From: Actinomycetota bacterium
GTDB taxonomy: Bacteria > Actinomycetota > Acidimicrobiia > Acidimicrobiales > Microtrichaceae
DNA length: 64,000 nucleotides
Direction: 5' to 3'
Assembly: GCA_016703525.1 (NCBI GenBank)
Contig: JADJBW010000007.1
Location: 62,001-126,000 of the forward strand
Made by a program: the position numbers and the translations under genes. Below, piece by piece: positions 25,215 through 33,346 of this stretch (positions are counted from its first letter, which is position 1; each line of letters opens with the position of its first letter). Under the pieces are notes generated by a model. It was given only the letters and a program-made list of their open reading frames with translations, had not been told where the DNA came from and made no database searches.

Positions 25215-28200
25215 TCATCGCCTCCGCAGCTCGAACGTGCCGCCCGCAGCGTCGCGGGAGTGGACGATGATGATCGACTCGGTGCCCGGGGCCAGGAGGA
25301 CCTCGATCTCGGGATCGGGGCGGTCGCAGATCGGGATGCCTGTGCTCGTGATGTCCTCCGACGTCAACAGGATCGAGGTGACGCAGAGCCCCGGCGCTGC
25401 GGTCACCGCGAACTTCGCGTTGGTGGTGCCGCCGGGGATCCGGAGGGTCGCCACGTCGCCGATGCCCGAGAGCGACCCGCTCCACGTCGTCCCGGAGGGT
25501 GCGGCGGCGGCCGGTGAGTCGTCCACGAAGACCGCGAGTTCCGCTCGTCGAGTGGTACCGGTCGGCGTGAGGTCTTCCAGGGTGATCCGGTACGTGCCGC
25601 CGGTTGCGGCCCAGACGGCGGTCTCACCGGAGTGCGGCTCGTCGTTGCCGTCGAGGACTCCGAGGCTGTTGCTGCACAGGGGCAGTCCGGTGGAAACCCC
25701 GGACGGATCGCTGACCTCGACGACGTAGTCGGTGCCTGCCGGGCACTCCATCGACACGAGGATGAGCGAGCCGTCCGGCACGTCGACATCGCCCTCGAGT
25801 TGCGGCACGGCGTCGGCAGGCGGTTCGGGGTCGGAAATCGGGGCGAGCTTCCCCGCCAGCGTGAGGGCCGCCGTCCCGGTGGGAGCGGTCGCTCCGCCGG
25901 ACCTCGTGGTGGTCGGTCGGTCGGGGAGCGGTGGAACCTCGACCGAACGCTGCTCGTCGCGGAACTCGACGACCTCGGCGTAGGCGTCGGCGTAGGTCCG
26001 CTCGCCCGATGCGACGACGTCGAAAGCGCATGCGTCGAGCTCCGACGTCGTGGCAGCGCGGCCCATCGACTGGTGACACTCACGGCGGGCCTCGATGAAC
26101 TCGTCGGTTTCGAGTTCGGCGAACGCGTCGGGGAACGATCGGTCCGTGAACGTGTCGGTGGACTCTCCCGGGCGATAGTCGAAGCGACTCGTCTCGGGTG
26201 TGACACGCCACGAATCGGCGAACGCCCCGTGGACCTCGGTCGGGTCGTACGGGTTGACGGGCGTGCCGTCCGCTCGGCGCACGTCGTCGAGCGGGTCCCC
26301 GTTGGCCGAGCCCAACATGGCGACCTGCCGGGCGGCGGTCGCCTCGGGCGGCGCCACGTCGACAAAGAACCCGTTGAGGTACTTCAGCTTGAGCTCGGGG
26401 CCTTCTGGCGCCGCGAGCGTCCAGTCGCGTTCGTCGTCGCGGGTCAAGGTGAACGCCCCGAGCCTCCCGCCGTCGATGTCGGCGGTGTCGCCGTTGTGGC
26501 GCACCACGATCTCGTCGGGTTTGGAGAGGTAGTCGGCGCCGGTGAGGGTGATCCGGTCGTCGCCGTAGGCGACAGCGAGCGCGGTGATGAGGGAGTACCG
26601 GTCGCCGGGCGTCGCCGCTGCGGCGGTGCGCATCTGCAGGTCGAACGCCGGGGTGTCGTCGGTTTCGGGGGTCGACGCCAATACGAACTCGCCGACCGAC
26701 ATCATGTCGAACGCGATCCCGTCCATGGTGAGCAGGTGCGGGTCGCCGTCGCTCGACCCGCGGGGCCGCCGCTTGTCGCAGTGGCGCTTCGGATCGAACT
26801 TCTCGGCGAGGAACGTCGCGAGCCCGGCCTCGCTCGATGCCGAGAACCCGATGGCCACGTCGGTGGAGTTGAAGAAGCGCAGGTCGCCGTAGTCGCTGTC
26901 GGGGCAGGTGCACCGAGACTCGTCGGTGCACAGGCGGATGGTCTCGTTGCTCCCGAGGACAAGGTTCTCGCGGTCATTGGCCAAGCTGAGGAGATGCTTG
27001 CCCTTGTTCCGGACGGTCACGATGTCGACGCCCTCACCGAACACGTGCGCCTGGAGCGCGTGTGAGAAGTTGGCCGGGCCGTGCACGTTGGTGCCGCCGA
27101 GCCCGATAGTCGAGCCCTTCTCGAAGTTCTCGTGGCGGCCGTCGCCGATGCCGCTCCACGGCATCGACCACGACGGATGGGTGTAAGCCTGGGACCGAAC
27201 CGTGCGGCTCGGCCAGTCGAGCAGGAACTGCGGCGTGTTCAACCCGGCTGCGGCGAGGACGGCCTCGGTGTTGCCCGCCGCACGGAGCGCGACCTTGATG
27301 GACGAGTAGGGATCGATGCCCTCCGCTGCCGCCACTTCCCAGAGCCCGGCTCCGCTGTAGGCGCGGGCCGACAGCGGCGCGTCGCGTGCCTCGAACCAGG
27401 CGAGGAACTGGTCGTCCACCTTGACTCGTTTGCGGTAGTAGTCGTAGCCAGCGAAGTCGGCACCGCCCTCGACGACCCAACCCGGGGCGGTCATCCAGAA
27501 GCCCGGCGCCCACTCGAACTCGACGCAGTGGAACAGCTCGTGTGCCAGCACGAACGCCACGTAGGCGGGAGTGAGCTCGACGATGTGCTCGTACAACAGC
27601 GGGTAGATGGTGATCAGGCAGCCGTCGCCGTTCGGCGTGGCGGTGGCGTAGGCGTCCAGGCCGGTGGCCGTCTTGAGCGCGCCGGTCGCGTACGAGACCG
27701 TCACGCTCGGGAGCCCGACGTTGCCGAGTCGGGTCCGCCACCCCGCGACGATCCGGGTCATGAGCCCGTTGAGGATCGTCTGCAGCGCGGGGTCGGGCGC
27801 GGCCTTCCGTGCGAGCCCGCCCGCGGCGGGCGCCCGCAGGTTCCGCAACGAGGAGGTCCGCGCCGTTGTCGTGGTCGCTCCGGGGGTCGGCGGGGCTGCC
27901 TCTCCGGGGGCCGTCGCACCGTCGGCGAGCGCCTCCCACTCCGGCGGGAGTTCGCCGGCGACGTCGGGGAGTGGGGTGCCGGTGCCGCGCTCGGCGCGGA
28001 CCTCGGCGACTCGGCGCGTCTGCTCGGGGGTGAGGTCGTCGGCGAAGTGCTCGACGAGCCCCCATGCCCGGGTGGCCGACACCGAACCGGGTTCGTCGCG
28101 CTCGCGCTCGGTCGCGCCGGGCATGGCGCCGAAGGCCAGGTCGAACGCGTCGACGGCGATCTGCGCGTCGAGGCCGTCGGTCTCCTCCCGCCAGGCGAGA

Positions 28201-28454
28201 TCCTCGGCGGCCGTCGTCGGCTTCCACTCGGGCGCGGCGATGTCGGTGTAGCCCTCCTCGCCCACGGCCTCGCCGGTGAGGTCGTCGGCCGGCTGGTCGG
28301 CCGGTGCAGGGGCGAGCGTGGTCGTCGCCCGAGGTCGGAGGGTCGCGTCGTCGGTCGTGCAGCCGAGGACGAGGACGGCGCAGGCGGTGACGACGCCGAT
28401 CAACGGACGAGCGGACGAGGTCGGCCGACCAGACCGGTGGGTGGAGGGCGACAC
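25215..28454 (-). CDS. Lipoprotein with zinc metallopeptidase (HExxH) and VWD-like domains
   Basis: A 1079-residue protein. The leader ends with lipobox VLGC, then comes a long Pro/Thr-rich region. Residues about 215-480 form a zincin-like domain: AFVLAHELFHCVEFEW contains H-E-x-x-H and PGWVVEGGADFAGYDYY supplies a likely third-ligand Glu, as in gluzincins. Residues about 560-770 match a von Willebrand factor D domain, with GDPHLLTMDGIAFD and VGEFVLAS, and a Cys pair. The last 200 residues are a beta-rich domain (TYRITLEDL, GTTWSGSLSGIGDVATLRI). The GTG at 28454 lies one base from the upstream OmpA-like stop, so the two lipoproteins are co-transcribed. Part of the 3' end is duplicated at 23788-24215. 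Confidence 0.8.
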   Translation of the reverse strand: MSPSTHRSGRPTSSARPLIGVVTACAVLVLGCTTDDATLRPRATTTLAPAPADQPADDLTGEAVGEEGYTDIAAPEWKPTTAAEDLAWREETDGLDAQIAVDAFDLAFGAMPGATERERDEPGSVSATRAWGLVEHFADDLTPEQTRRVAEVRAERGTGTPLPDVAGELPPEWEALADGATAPGEAAPPTPGATTTTARTSSLRNLRAPAAGGLARKAAPDPALQTILNGLMTRIVAGWRTRLGNVGLPSVTVSYATGALKTATGLDAYATATPNGDGCLITIYPLLYEHIVELTPAYVAFVLAHELFHCVEFEWAPGFWMTAPGWVVEGGADFAGYDYYRKRVKVDDQFLAWFEARDAPLSARAYSGAGLWEVAAAEGIDPYSSIKVALRAAGNTEAVLAAAGLNTPQFLLDWPSRTVRSQAYTHPSWSMPWSGIGDGRHENFEKGSTIGLGGTNVHGPANFSHALQAHVFGEGVDIVTVRNKGKHLLSLANDRENLVLGSNETIRLCTDESRCTCPDSDYGDLRFFNSTDVAIGFSASSEAGLATFLAEKFDPKRHCDKRRPRGSSDGDPHLLTMDGIAFDMMSVGEFVLASTPETDDTPAFDLQMRTAAAATPGDRYSLITALAVAYGDDRITLTGADYLSKPDEIVVRHNGDTADIDGGRLGAFTLTRDDERDWTLAAPEGPELKLKYLNGFFVDVAPPEATAARQVAMLGSANGDPLDDVRRADGTPVNPYDPTEVHGAFADSWRVTPETSRFDYRPGESTDTFTDRSFPDAFAELETDEFIEARRECHQSMGRAATTSELDACAFDVVASGERTYADAYAEVVEFRDEQRSVEVPPLPDRPTTTRSGGATAPTGTAALTLAGKLAPISDPEPPADAVPQLEGDVDVPDGSLILVSMECPAGTDYVVEVSDPSGVSTGLPLCSNSLGVLDGNDEPHSGETAVWAATGGTYRITLEDLTPTGTTRRAELAVFVDDSPAAAAPSGTTWSGSLSGIGDVATLRIPGGTTNAKFAVTAAPGLCVTSILLTSEDITSTGIPICDRPDPEIEVLLAPGTESIIIVHSRDAAGGTFELRRR

Positions 28455-28455
28455 T

Positions 28456-29295
28456 TCAGCCCGCCGTCACGGCGACGATCTCGACACGCCGGTTGAGGGT
28501 CTGGCCGACGGCGTTGGGTGAGCCGTCCGGGTTGGTCTCGAGGGCGGCCGGCGCCGTACTGCCGAGGCCGACCGAGCCGACTCTGCCCGCCGCGAGGCCA
28601 CCGTCGCCGACGAGCCACGCTGCCACGGCGGCGGCGCGGCCCTCGGAGAGGGTCTGATTGGCGGCGTCTGCGCCCCGCGAGTCGGCGTGACCTCGCACGG
28701 TCACCGTGGCGTCGGGCAGGTGCGCAACGAGGGCGGCGGCCACCGCCGGAAGGGCGGCGATCGCGTTCGTTCGCAGGGCGGCCGAGCCCGTGTCGAAGAG
28801 GGTGTCGCTGCCCAGTTGGAAGATGGTGACGCGGCGGCCGGCCTCGTCCCGGGCGAACCGGATCGTGACGTCGACCTCGTCGGTCTCGGTGTAGCTCGTG
28901 CCGGCGAGGGTGAGGGGTCCGCCGTCGACCGGGATCACGCCGTCCTCGTTCTCTGGGGCCATCGACGTGCACAGGGTGCGGACGACGAGCCCACCACCGA
29001 GGTCGGCGGTGCCGCACGTCGGGTCCGGCTCGCCGTCGCCATCGACGTCGTCGATCCCCGGGGTGGCGCCGTCGGGAAGCCCGGCCGATTCGCCGTCGCT
29101 GCTGTCGGAGCCACCGGGCCCGGTCGCCGTCGGGCCCGACGTCGTCGTGGTCGGGTCCGACGGAGCGGCGCTCGTCGAGGTCGCGGCATCGGTCGTGGCG
29201 GCCTTCTCGGAGCCGCCGCAGGCCATGGCGCCGAGCAGCAACACCAAAACGACGGCGCCGACACGTCGTCGGTAGGCGAGCGGGGAGTCGTGCAT
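28456..29295 (-). CDS. OmpA-like lipoprotein
   Basis: A 279-residue protein with a signal peptide and lipobox GAMAC, a low-complexity Ser/Thr/Gly/Asp linker with DVDGDGEPDP, a calcium-loop-like segment, a small beta domain and a C-terminal OmpA-like domain (about 175-275). That domain has DTLFDTGSAAL, VTVRGHADSRG, NQTLSEGRAAAVAAWL and LNRRVEIV. The D and R positions that bind meso-diaminopimelate in peptidoglycan are retained (GHADSRG... NRRVEI). It would tie the outer surface to the wall. It is first in a two-gene unit with the peptidase lipoprotein and diverges from another lipoprotein across a 23-bp inverted repeat. Confidence 0.85.
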   Translation of the reverse strand: MHDSPLAYRRRVGAVVLVLLLGAMACGGSEKAATTDAATSTSAAPSDPTTTTSGPTATGPGGSDSSDGESAGLPDGATPGIDDVDGDGEPDPTCGTADLGGGLVVRTLCTSMAPENEDGVIPVDGGPLTLAGTSYTETDEVDVTIRFARDEAGRRVTIFQLGSDTLFDTGSAALRTNAIAALPAVAAALVAHLPDATVTVRGHADSRGADAANQTLSEGRAAAVAAWLVGDGGLAAGRVGSVGLGSTAPAALETNPDGSPNAVGQTLNRRVEIVAVTAG

Positions 29296-29323
29296 GGTCA
29301 GAGTGTGTGGTGCCCCGCCCGTT

Positions 29324-29386
29324 CGCGCGTACGTAGTCGCTACGCGCGTGGTGGCGGCGCGAACGCGTAGCGACTACGTACGCGCG
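29324..29386. promoter_or_regulatory. Perfect 23-bp inverted repeat in a divergent promoter
   Basis: Arms at 29324-29346 and 29364-29386 are perfectly complementary, with a 17-base spacer. Each arm itself holds a palindrome, CGTAGTCGCTACG or its complement CGTAGCGACTACG. The element lies between the starts at 29295 and 29415 and is more like a double operator than a terminator, since no gene ends there. Confidence 0.72.
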
Positions 29387-29414
29387 GCGGGCCCGGATCG
29401 CCGAGGCTGCTCCC

Positions 29415-29954
29415 ATGAGACGACGTGTCGGCACCCTTCTGTTGTGTTCGTTCCTCCTCCCGCTGGCCGCGTGCGGCGACGACGGCGATGGCGATGGCGA
29501 CACGGCGTCGTCGTCGACCACCGCAGCGACCGTTGACTCCGCCGGTGACACGGCCGGTGACTCGTCGGGCTCGACCGACGACCCCGCCGAGGCCCCGGAG
29601 GGCGCGGCCGACGACGACTTCTGTGGGGTCCTGATCGAGCAGGCCGCCAAGGTGGCGGACTTCCCCGACAAGATCGGCACACCCGAGGAGGCCGCGGCGT
29701 TGGAAGTCGTGTCCGCGAGCAACGAGCGGATCCTCGCCGCCGCGCCCGATGAGTTGAGCGACGCCATGGCGACAATCAACGAGGTGTCGGAGCTCGCCTT
29801 CAAGGTGCTGACCTCGGACGACCCCGCCGCTTCCTCGGCATCGGCAGAGGCCGCGAGTTCGCCCGAGGCGACCGCTGCGTTCGCCGACTACCGGGCCTGG
29901 GTGTCGGAGCACTGTGGTGCGGACGCCGCGACCATCCTCTCGACCGGAGGCTGA
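29415..29954 (+). CDS. Putative lipoprotein, unknown function
   Basis: A 179-residue protein with leader MRRRVGTLLLCSFLLPLAAC and lipobox LAAC, an acidic Ser/Thr/Asp linker (DDGDGDGD onward), then a helical domain starting DDFCGVLIEQAAKVADFPDKIG and ending with a second Cys (VSEHCGAD); the two cysteines may form a disulfide. It starts opposite the OmpA-like lipoprotein across the nested palindrome and ends three bases before the convergent LuxR regulator. No family recognised; the layout suggests co-regulation of the surface lipoproteins. Confidence 0.68.
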   Translation: MRRRVGTLLLCSFLLPLAACGDDGDGDGDTASSSTTAATVDSAGDTAGDSSGSTDDPAEAPEGAADDDFCGVLIEQAAKVADFPDKIGTPEEAAALEVVSASNERILAAAPDELSDAMATINEVSELAFKVLTSDDPAASSASAEAASSPEATAAFADYRAWVSEHCGADAATILSTGG

Positions 29955-29957
29955 CCG

Positions 29958-32477
29958 TCAGACGCCGGGATCGAGGCGATCGGCGTGGAGGAGGAGATCC
30001 TCCCGCCGGTTCGCTCCGAGCTTGCCCATCGCCCGGTGCAGGTGGGTCTCGGCGGTGCGGACCGACAGGCCGAGCCGCTCGGCGATCGCCCGATTCGTGA
30101 GGCCACGGGCAGCGAGCGCGGCCACCTCGGATTCACGGCGGGTGAGGCTCTCGGCCAGGAGGTCCCGCGGTTCGGCTGCCGAGAGCCGGCGGCGGTGCCG
30201 CTCGACCAGCTCGGCGAAGCGGGGCGCGCCGATGCCGGTGAATGCCTCGTGGGCGGTGGTGAGCAGGTCGAGGTCCTGGTCGAGCCAGCCCTGAGCGGTC
30301 GCGGCGAACGCTCGCGACCAGTGGCCGTCCGCGGCTGCGGAGGCCTCGATCACCAGCCTCGCGCTCGCCGCCGACTGGACGAACCGCCAGCAGTCGAAGG
30401 CGCACCACAAGGCACAGTGGTGCTGTCGCCCGTCGAGCCCTCGACGGGCGCCGAGTTCGGCGGTTCGCGCCGCTCCCGTGCGGTCGCCGGCGGCCGCCTG
30501 CGCCCAGGCCTGGGCGAGCGGCACCCAACCGGCACCCAACCCGAACTGGGCGGCACCGTCGGCGGCGAACGACGCGAGGTCCGCGGCACCGGCCGGATCG
30601 CCGCCCTGCGCGTGGGCGATGGCCAGGAACGAGGCGGGGACGACTCGGCGGAACTCGCTCTCGGGGACATCGGAACGCGAGACGGCCTCGGCGAGCAGCG
30701 CCCGGGCGCCCGTGAGGTCGCCACGCCACATGGCGGCGATCCCGCGGGTCTCGGAGCGGAGCACCGCGGCGACGCCGGGCACCATCGCCAGATAGGCGAG
30801 TTCGTCGAAGGTGCCGATCGCGTCCTCGGCCAGGTCGAGGTCGCCGTGCAGGAGCGCGGCGGACGATCGGAAGGCGTGGAGCCAGGCGACGGACCGACCG
30901 GCGTGGCTGCCGGCCTCGGCGACCAGGCCGCCGACCACATCGAGCACTTCGGTCGTGCGGCCGAGCGCGGTCATCGCCCCGGCCCACCCGGGGACGAACG
31001 GGACGCGCTCCCACCACTGGCCGGTCGCGACGCCGTCCGCCGCGGCGGCGACGGCCTCGGTGAGCTGCCCGCTGAACGCGAGCGCCGAGCCCCATTCGCT
31101 GCGGACGAACGCGGCGAGCGACGGGTCGGTTGTCGAGGCCAGTAGCTCCTCGTGTGCGGCAGCGATCGACGGGTCGAAGCCGGACCGGTAGGCACGGGCG
31201 AGACTGCCGGTGACAGAGGCGAACGTCCGGGTGGCCTCGTCCAACGCACCCTCGACCGCCGCCTTGGCCGCCACAGCGGCGTTCTCGAGGCGGCCGTCGT
31301 AGAGGAGGGCCATGGCGAGCGGTAGCGCCACGTCGGTCCGCCCGGCGTCGATGGCGGCCTGTCCGAGGTCGATCGCCGTTGCCGTGTCGAACATCGTCAT
31401 CGCCAGGTGCGTGCCCTCGGCCCGCTCGGACGGGTCGATGTGGACGCCCACTTCCTGTCGCCAACGCAGGTGGCGGAGGCGGAGGGCCGGCCGCTGCGCT
31501 GAACCGGCCGTCAGCTCGATGAGCTCGGTGAGGCGCTCGATGCGTGACGCCGGATCCAGATCGACGCGGGCGGCCTCGGCGAAGAGGGGGTGGGCAAGCC
31601 GGACTGCGGACGCGTCGATGGTGCCGATGTCCGCGTCGACGAGTTCGTCGACGGCCGTCGCTGTGGCCGGGCCAGCGTCCGCCAGGTCGGCCACTTCGAG
31701 TTCGCCGGCGATGACCAGGAGGTCGACGAGACGCCGGGCCGGCGGGGACAGGGACTGCATGTGGTGGGCGGTGAGCGCCGCCGCGTTCGGGACGAGACCG
31801 TCGCCCGCGTCCCACCGCCAGGCGTCACGGCCGCGGACCAGCGACCCGTCGGCGATCGCGGCACGGACGAGCTCCCGGATGACGAGGGCGTTGCCGTGCG
31901 AACGCTCCAGCACCCGGCGCGCGATGTGGTTGCCCACCGGTTCGCCCAGCACCGCGTGCAGGAGGTCGCCGCACGCCGCGAGGTCGAGCGGTGCGACATC
32001 GAGTCGCCGGAGCACCCCGAGGTGCTCGAGCTGGGCGACGGCCTCCGACGACGGCGCGCCGGTGCGCGAGGTGAGGAGGAGCTTCGAGGCGCCCAGTCGG
32101 GCGACATGGAGGAGGACGACCGCCGAACCGGCGTCGAGATGGCCGACGTCGTCGACCCAGACCAGGTCGGGAGCGTCGATCATCCAACGCTCGAGCACGG
32201 CCTGGACGTGGCCGGTGGGGTCGATCGACGTCACGTCGAGCACCTCGGGCCGGAGGAGCCCGATGCCGTCGAAGCGGGCGAGGGTGTCGGGGCCGCGGAC
32301 CTTCACCACCGACGCACCGGAGGTGGCGGCGAGGGTGGTCGCCACGTGGGCGGCGATGGCCGACTTGCCGATGCCCGCCGGGCCCTCGAGCAGGACCGCT
32401 GCGACGTCGGGGTCCTGCAGCAAACCGGTGACGTGGTCGACCGTTCCCTCACGCCCGACGAAGGGCCACCCAGTCAT
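29958..32477 (-). CDS. LAL/MalT-type LuxR-family transcriptional regulator
   Basis: An 839-residue regulator. The N-terminus has an AAA-type ATPase: Walker A GPAGIGKS at residue about 33, Walker B LVWVDDVGHLD, and LLLTSRTG sensor. A long helical repeat region (about 300-760) follows, and the C-terminus is a LuxR/NarL helix-turn-helix (LTRRESEVAALAARGLTNRAIAERLG to TAETHLHRAMGKLG). LAL proteins are ATP-dependent activators responding to small inducers. The start MTGWPFVGRE at 32477 matches the family's FVGRE opening. It is convergent with a lipoprotein gene and divergent from a second, shorter LuxR protein at 32522. Its target sites are unknown; the 29324-29386 palindrome is a candidate. Confidence 0.85.
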   Translation of the reverse strand: MTGWPFVGREGTVDHVTGLLQDPDVAAVLLEGPAGIGKSAIAAHVATTLAATSGASVVKVRGPDTLARFDGIGLLRPEVLDVTSIDPTGHVQAVLERWMIDAPDLVWVDDVGHLDAGSAVVLLHVARLGASKLLLTSRTGAPSSEAVAQLEHLGVLRRLDVAPLDLAACGDLLHAVLGEPVGNHIARRVLERSHGNALVIRELVRAAIADGSLVRGRDAWRWDAGDGLVPNAAALTAHHMQSLSPPARRLVDLLVIAGELEVADLADAGPATATAVDELVDADIGTIDASAVRLAHPLFAEAARVDLDPASRIERLTELIELTAGSAQRPALRLRHLRWRQEVGVHIDPSERAEGTHLAMTMFDTATAIDLGQAAIDAGRTDVALPLAMALLYDGRLENAAVAAKAAVEGALDEATRTFASVTGSLARAYRSGFDPSIAAAHEELLASTTDPSLAAFVRSEWGSALAFSGQLTEAVAAAADGVATGQWWERVPFVPGWAGAMTALGRTTEVLDVVGGLVAEAGSHAGRSVAWLHAFRSSAALLHGDLDLAEDAIGTFDELAYLAMVPGVAAVLRSETRGIAAMWRGDLTGARALLAEAVSRSDVPESEFRRVVPASFLAIAHAQGGDPAGAADLASFAADGAAQFGLGAGWVPLAQAWAQAAAGDRTGAARTAELGARRGLDGRQHHCALWCAFDCWRFVQSAASARLVIEASAAADGHWSRAFAATAQGWLDQDLDLLTTAHEAFTGIGAPRFAELVERHRRRLSAAEPRDLLAESLTRRESEVAALAARGLTNRAIAERLGLSVRTAETHLHRAMGKLGANRREDLLLHADRLDPGV

Positions 32478-32521
32478 GGGCCGCAGTGTACGCATCGCTC
32501 CGGGGTCGCCAGAATGGGCCG

Positions 32522-33259
32522 GTGCCTGCCCCCGAGTCCCCGCCTCACTCCACGCTGCTGCGGTCCGGTGGGGGTGCCGGAGTCGGCGACGGGGCGCTCG
32601 ATCCGGCCTGGGGGCAGCTCGTCGGCGCCGTCGAGCAGTGGGCCGGGCGCTGCGGTGGAACCGTGCTGACCCTGCGCCCTGTGCCCGGCGATGTCGAGAC
32701 CCCGATGGGCGCCCTGGCCCGTTCCGCAGCGGCCTTGGTGGACCTGCACGGCGTGTTGGGTGCGGCGCCCGCCGTCCGCGCCTGCCGGGAACTCGGCGTT
32801 CGGGCGATCGTGGTCGAGCGGATCGAGTTGCTCGACGACGCCAGCGCCGCGGTGATCCACCATCTTGTCGATGGCGGCGTCGCGGCCGTGGTGGCAACCG
32901 TGACGGGTTTGGCGCCACTGCCCGAGCCGATCCTGGGGTTGGTCGTGAGTGATCGGATGCGGGTCATCAACGCCGCCGAGCGCGACCGTCACCCCGACGG
33001 CGACCCCGCTTCAGGCGCCGACGGTGCGAGTCGCGATGAGGCCGGCGGGCCGCCGCTCACGGATCGGGAGCACGAGATCGCCGAGTACGTCGTGGAAGGC
33101 TGGCGGAACCGAGAGATCGCCGACCGTCTTTGCGTGTCGGTGAGGACCGTCGAGGGTCACGTGTTGCGCCTCTGCCGCAAGCTCGGTGTCACCGACCGCA
33201 GCCAGGTCGAGGCCCGGCATCTGGATCCTCCCGGCGGTGCCGACCCTGCGGCTTGGTGA
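32522..33259 (+). CDS. Short LuxR-type regulator with a reduced ATPase-like N-terminal domain
   Basis: A 245-residue protein with a C-terminal LuxR helix-turn-helix (LTDREHEIAEYVVEGWRNREIADRL to TVEGHVLRLCRKLGVTDRSQ). The N-terminal 150 residues lack a receiver-domain Asp pocket and lack Walker A, but VVERIELLDDASAAVIHHLVDGGVAAVVATVTG looks like the Walker B/sensor part of a LAL ATPase, so it may be a reduced LAL regulator. Start uncertain: GTG 32522 or GTG 32486, both close to the divergent LAL start. A DevR-like box and a DUF4389 gene follow immediately. Confidence 0.72.
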   Translation: MPAPESPPHSTLLRSGGGAGVGDGALDPAWGQLVGAVEQWAGRCGGTVLTLRPVPGDVETPMGALARSAAALVDLHGVLGAAPAVRACRELGVRAIVVERIELLDDASAAVIHHLVDGGVAAVVATVTGLAPLPEPILGLVVSDRMRVINAAERDRHPDGDPASGADGASRDEAGGPPLTDREHEIAEYVVEGWRNREIADRLCVSVRTVEGHVLRLCRKLGVTDRSQVEARHLDPPGGADPAAW

Positions 33260-33274
33260 CCCCTGCCCGTGGGG

Positions 33275-33290
33275 TGGGACCTTTGGCCCT
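33275..33290 (+). promoter_or_regulatory. DevR/DosR-like box upstream of the DUF4389 gene
   Basis: TGGGACCTTTGGCCCT is an imperfect palindrome (GGGNCC-TTT-GGNCCC) close to the actinobacterial DevR/DosR/OsdR consensus. It lies about 57 bases before the ATG at 33347. A nearly identical site is at 58810-58825. Confidence 0.6.
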
Positions 33291-33346
33291 CGCAGCCCAT
33301 CCTGGGCGGGCGGATCATCGCGGAGGACCCCGAGCGGGGAGGCCAC

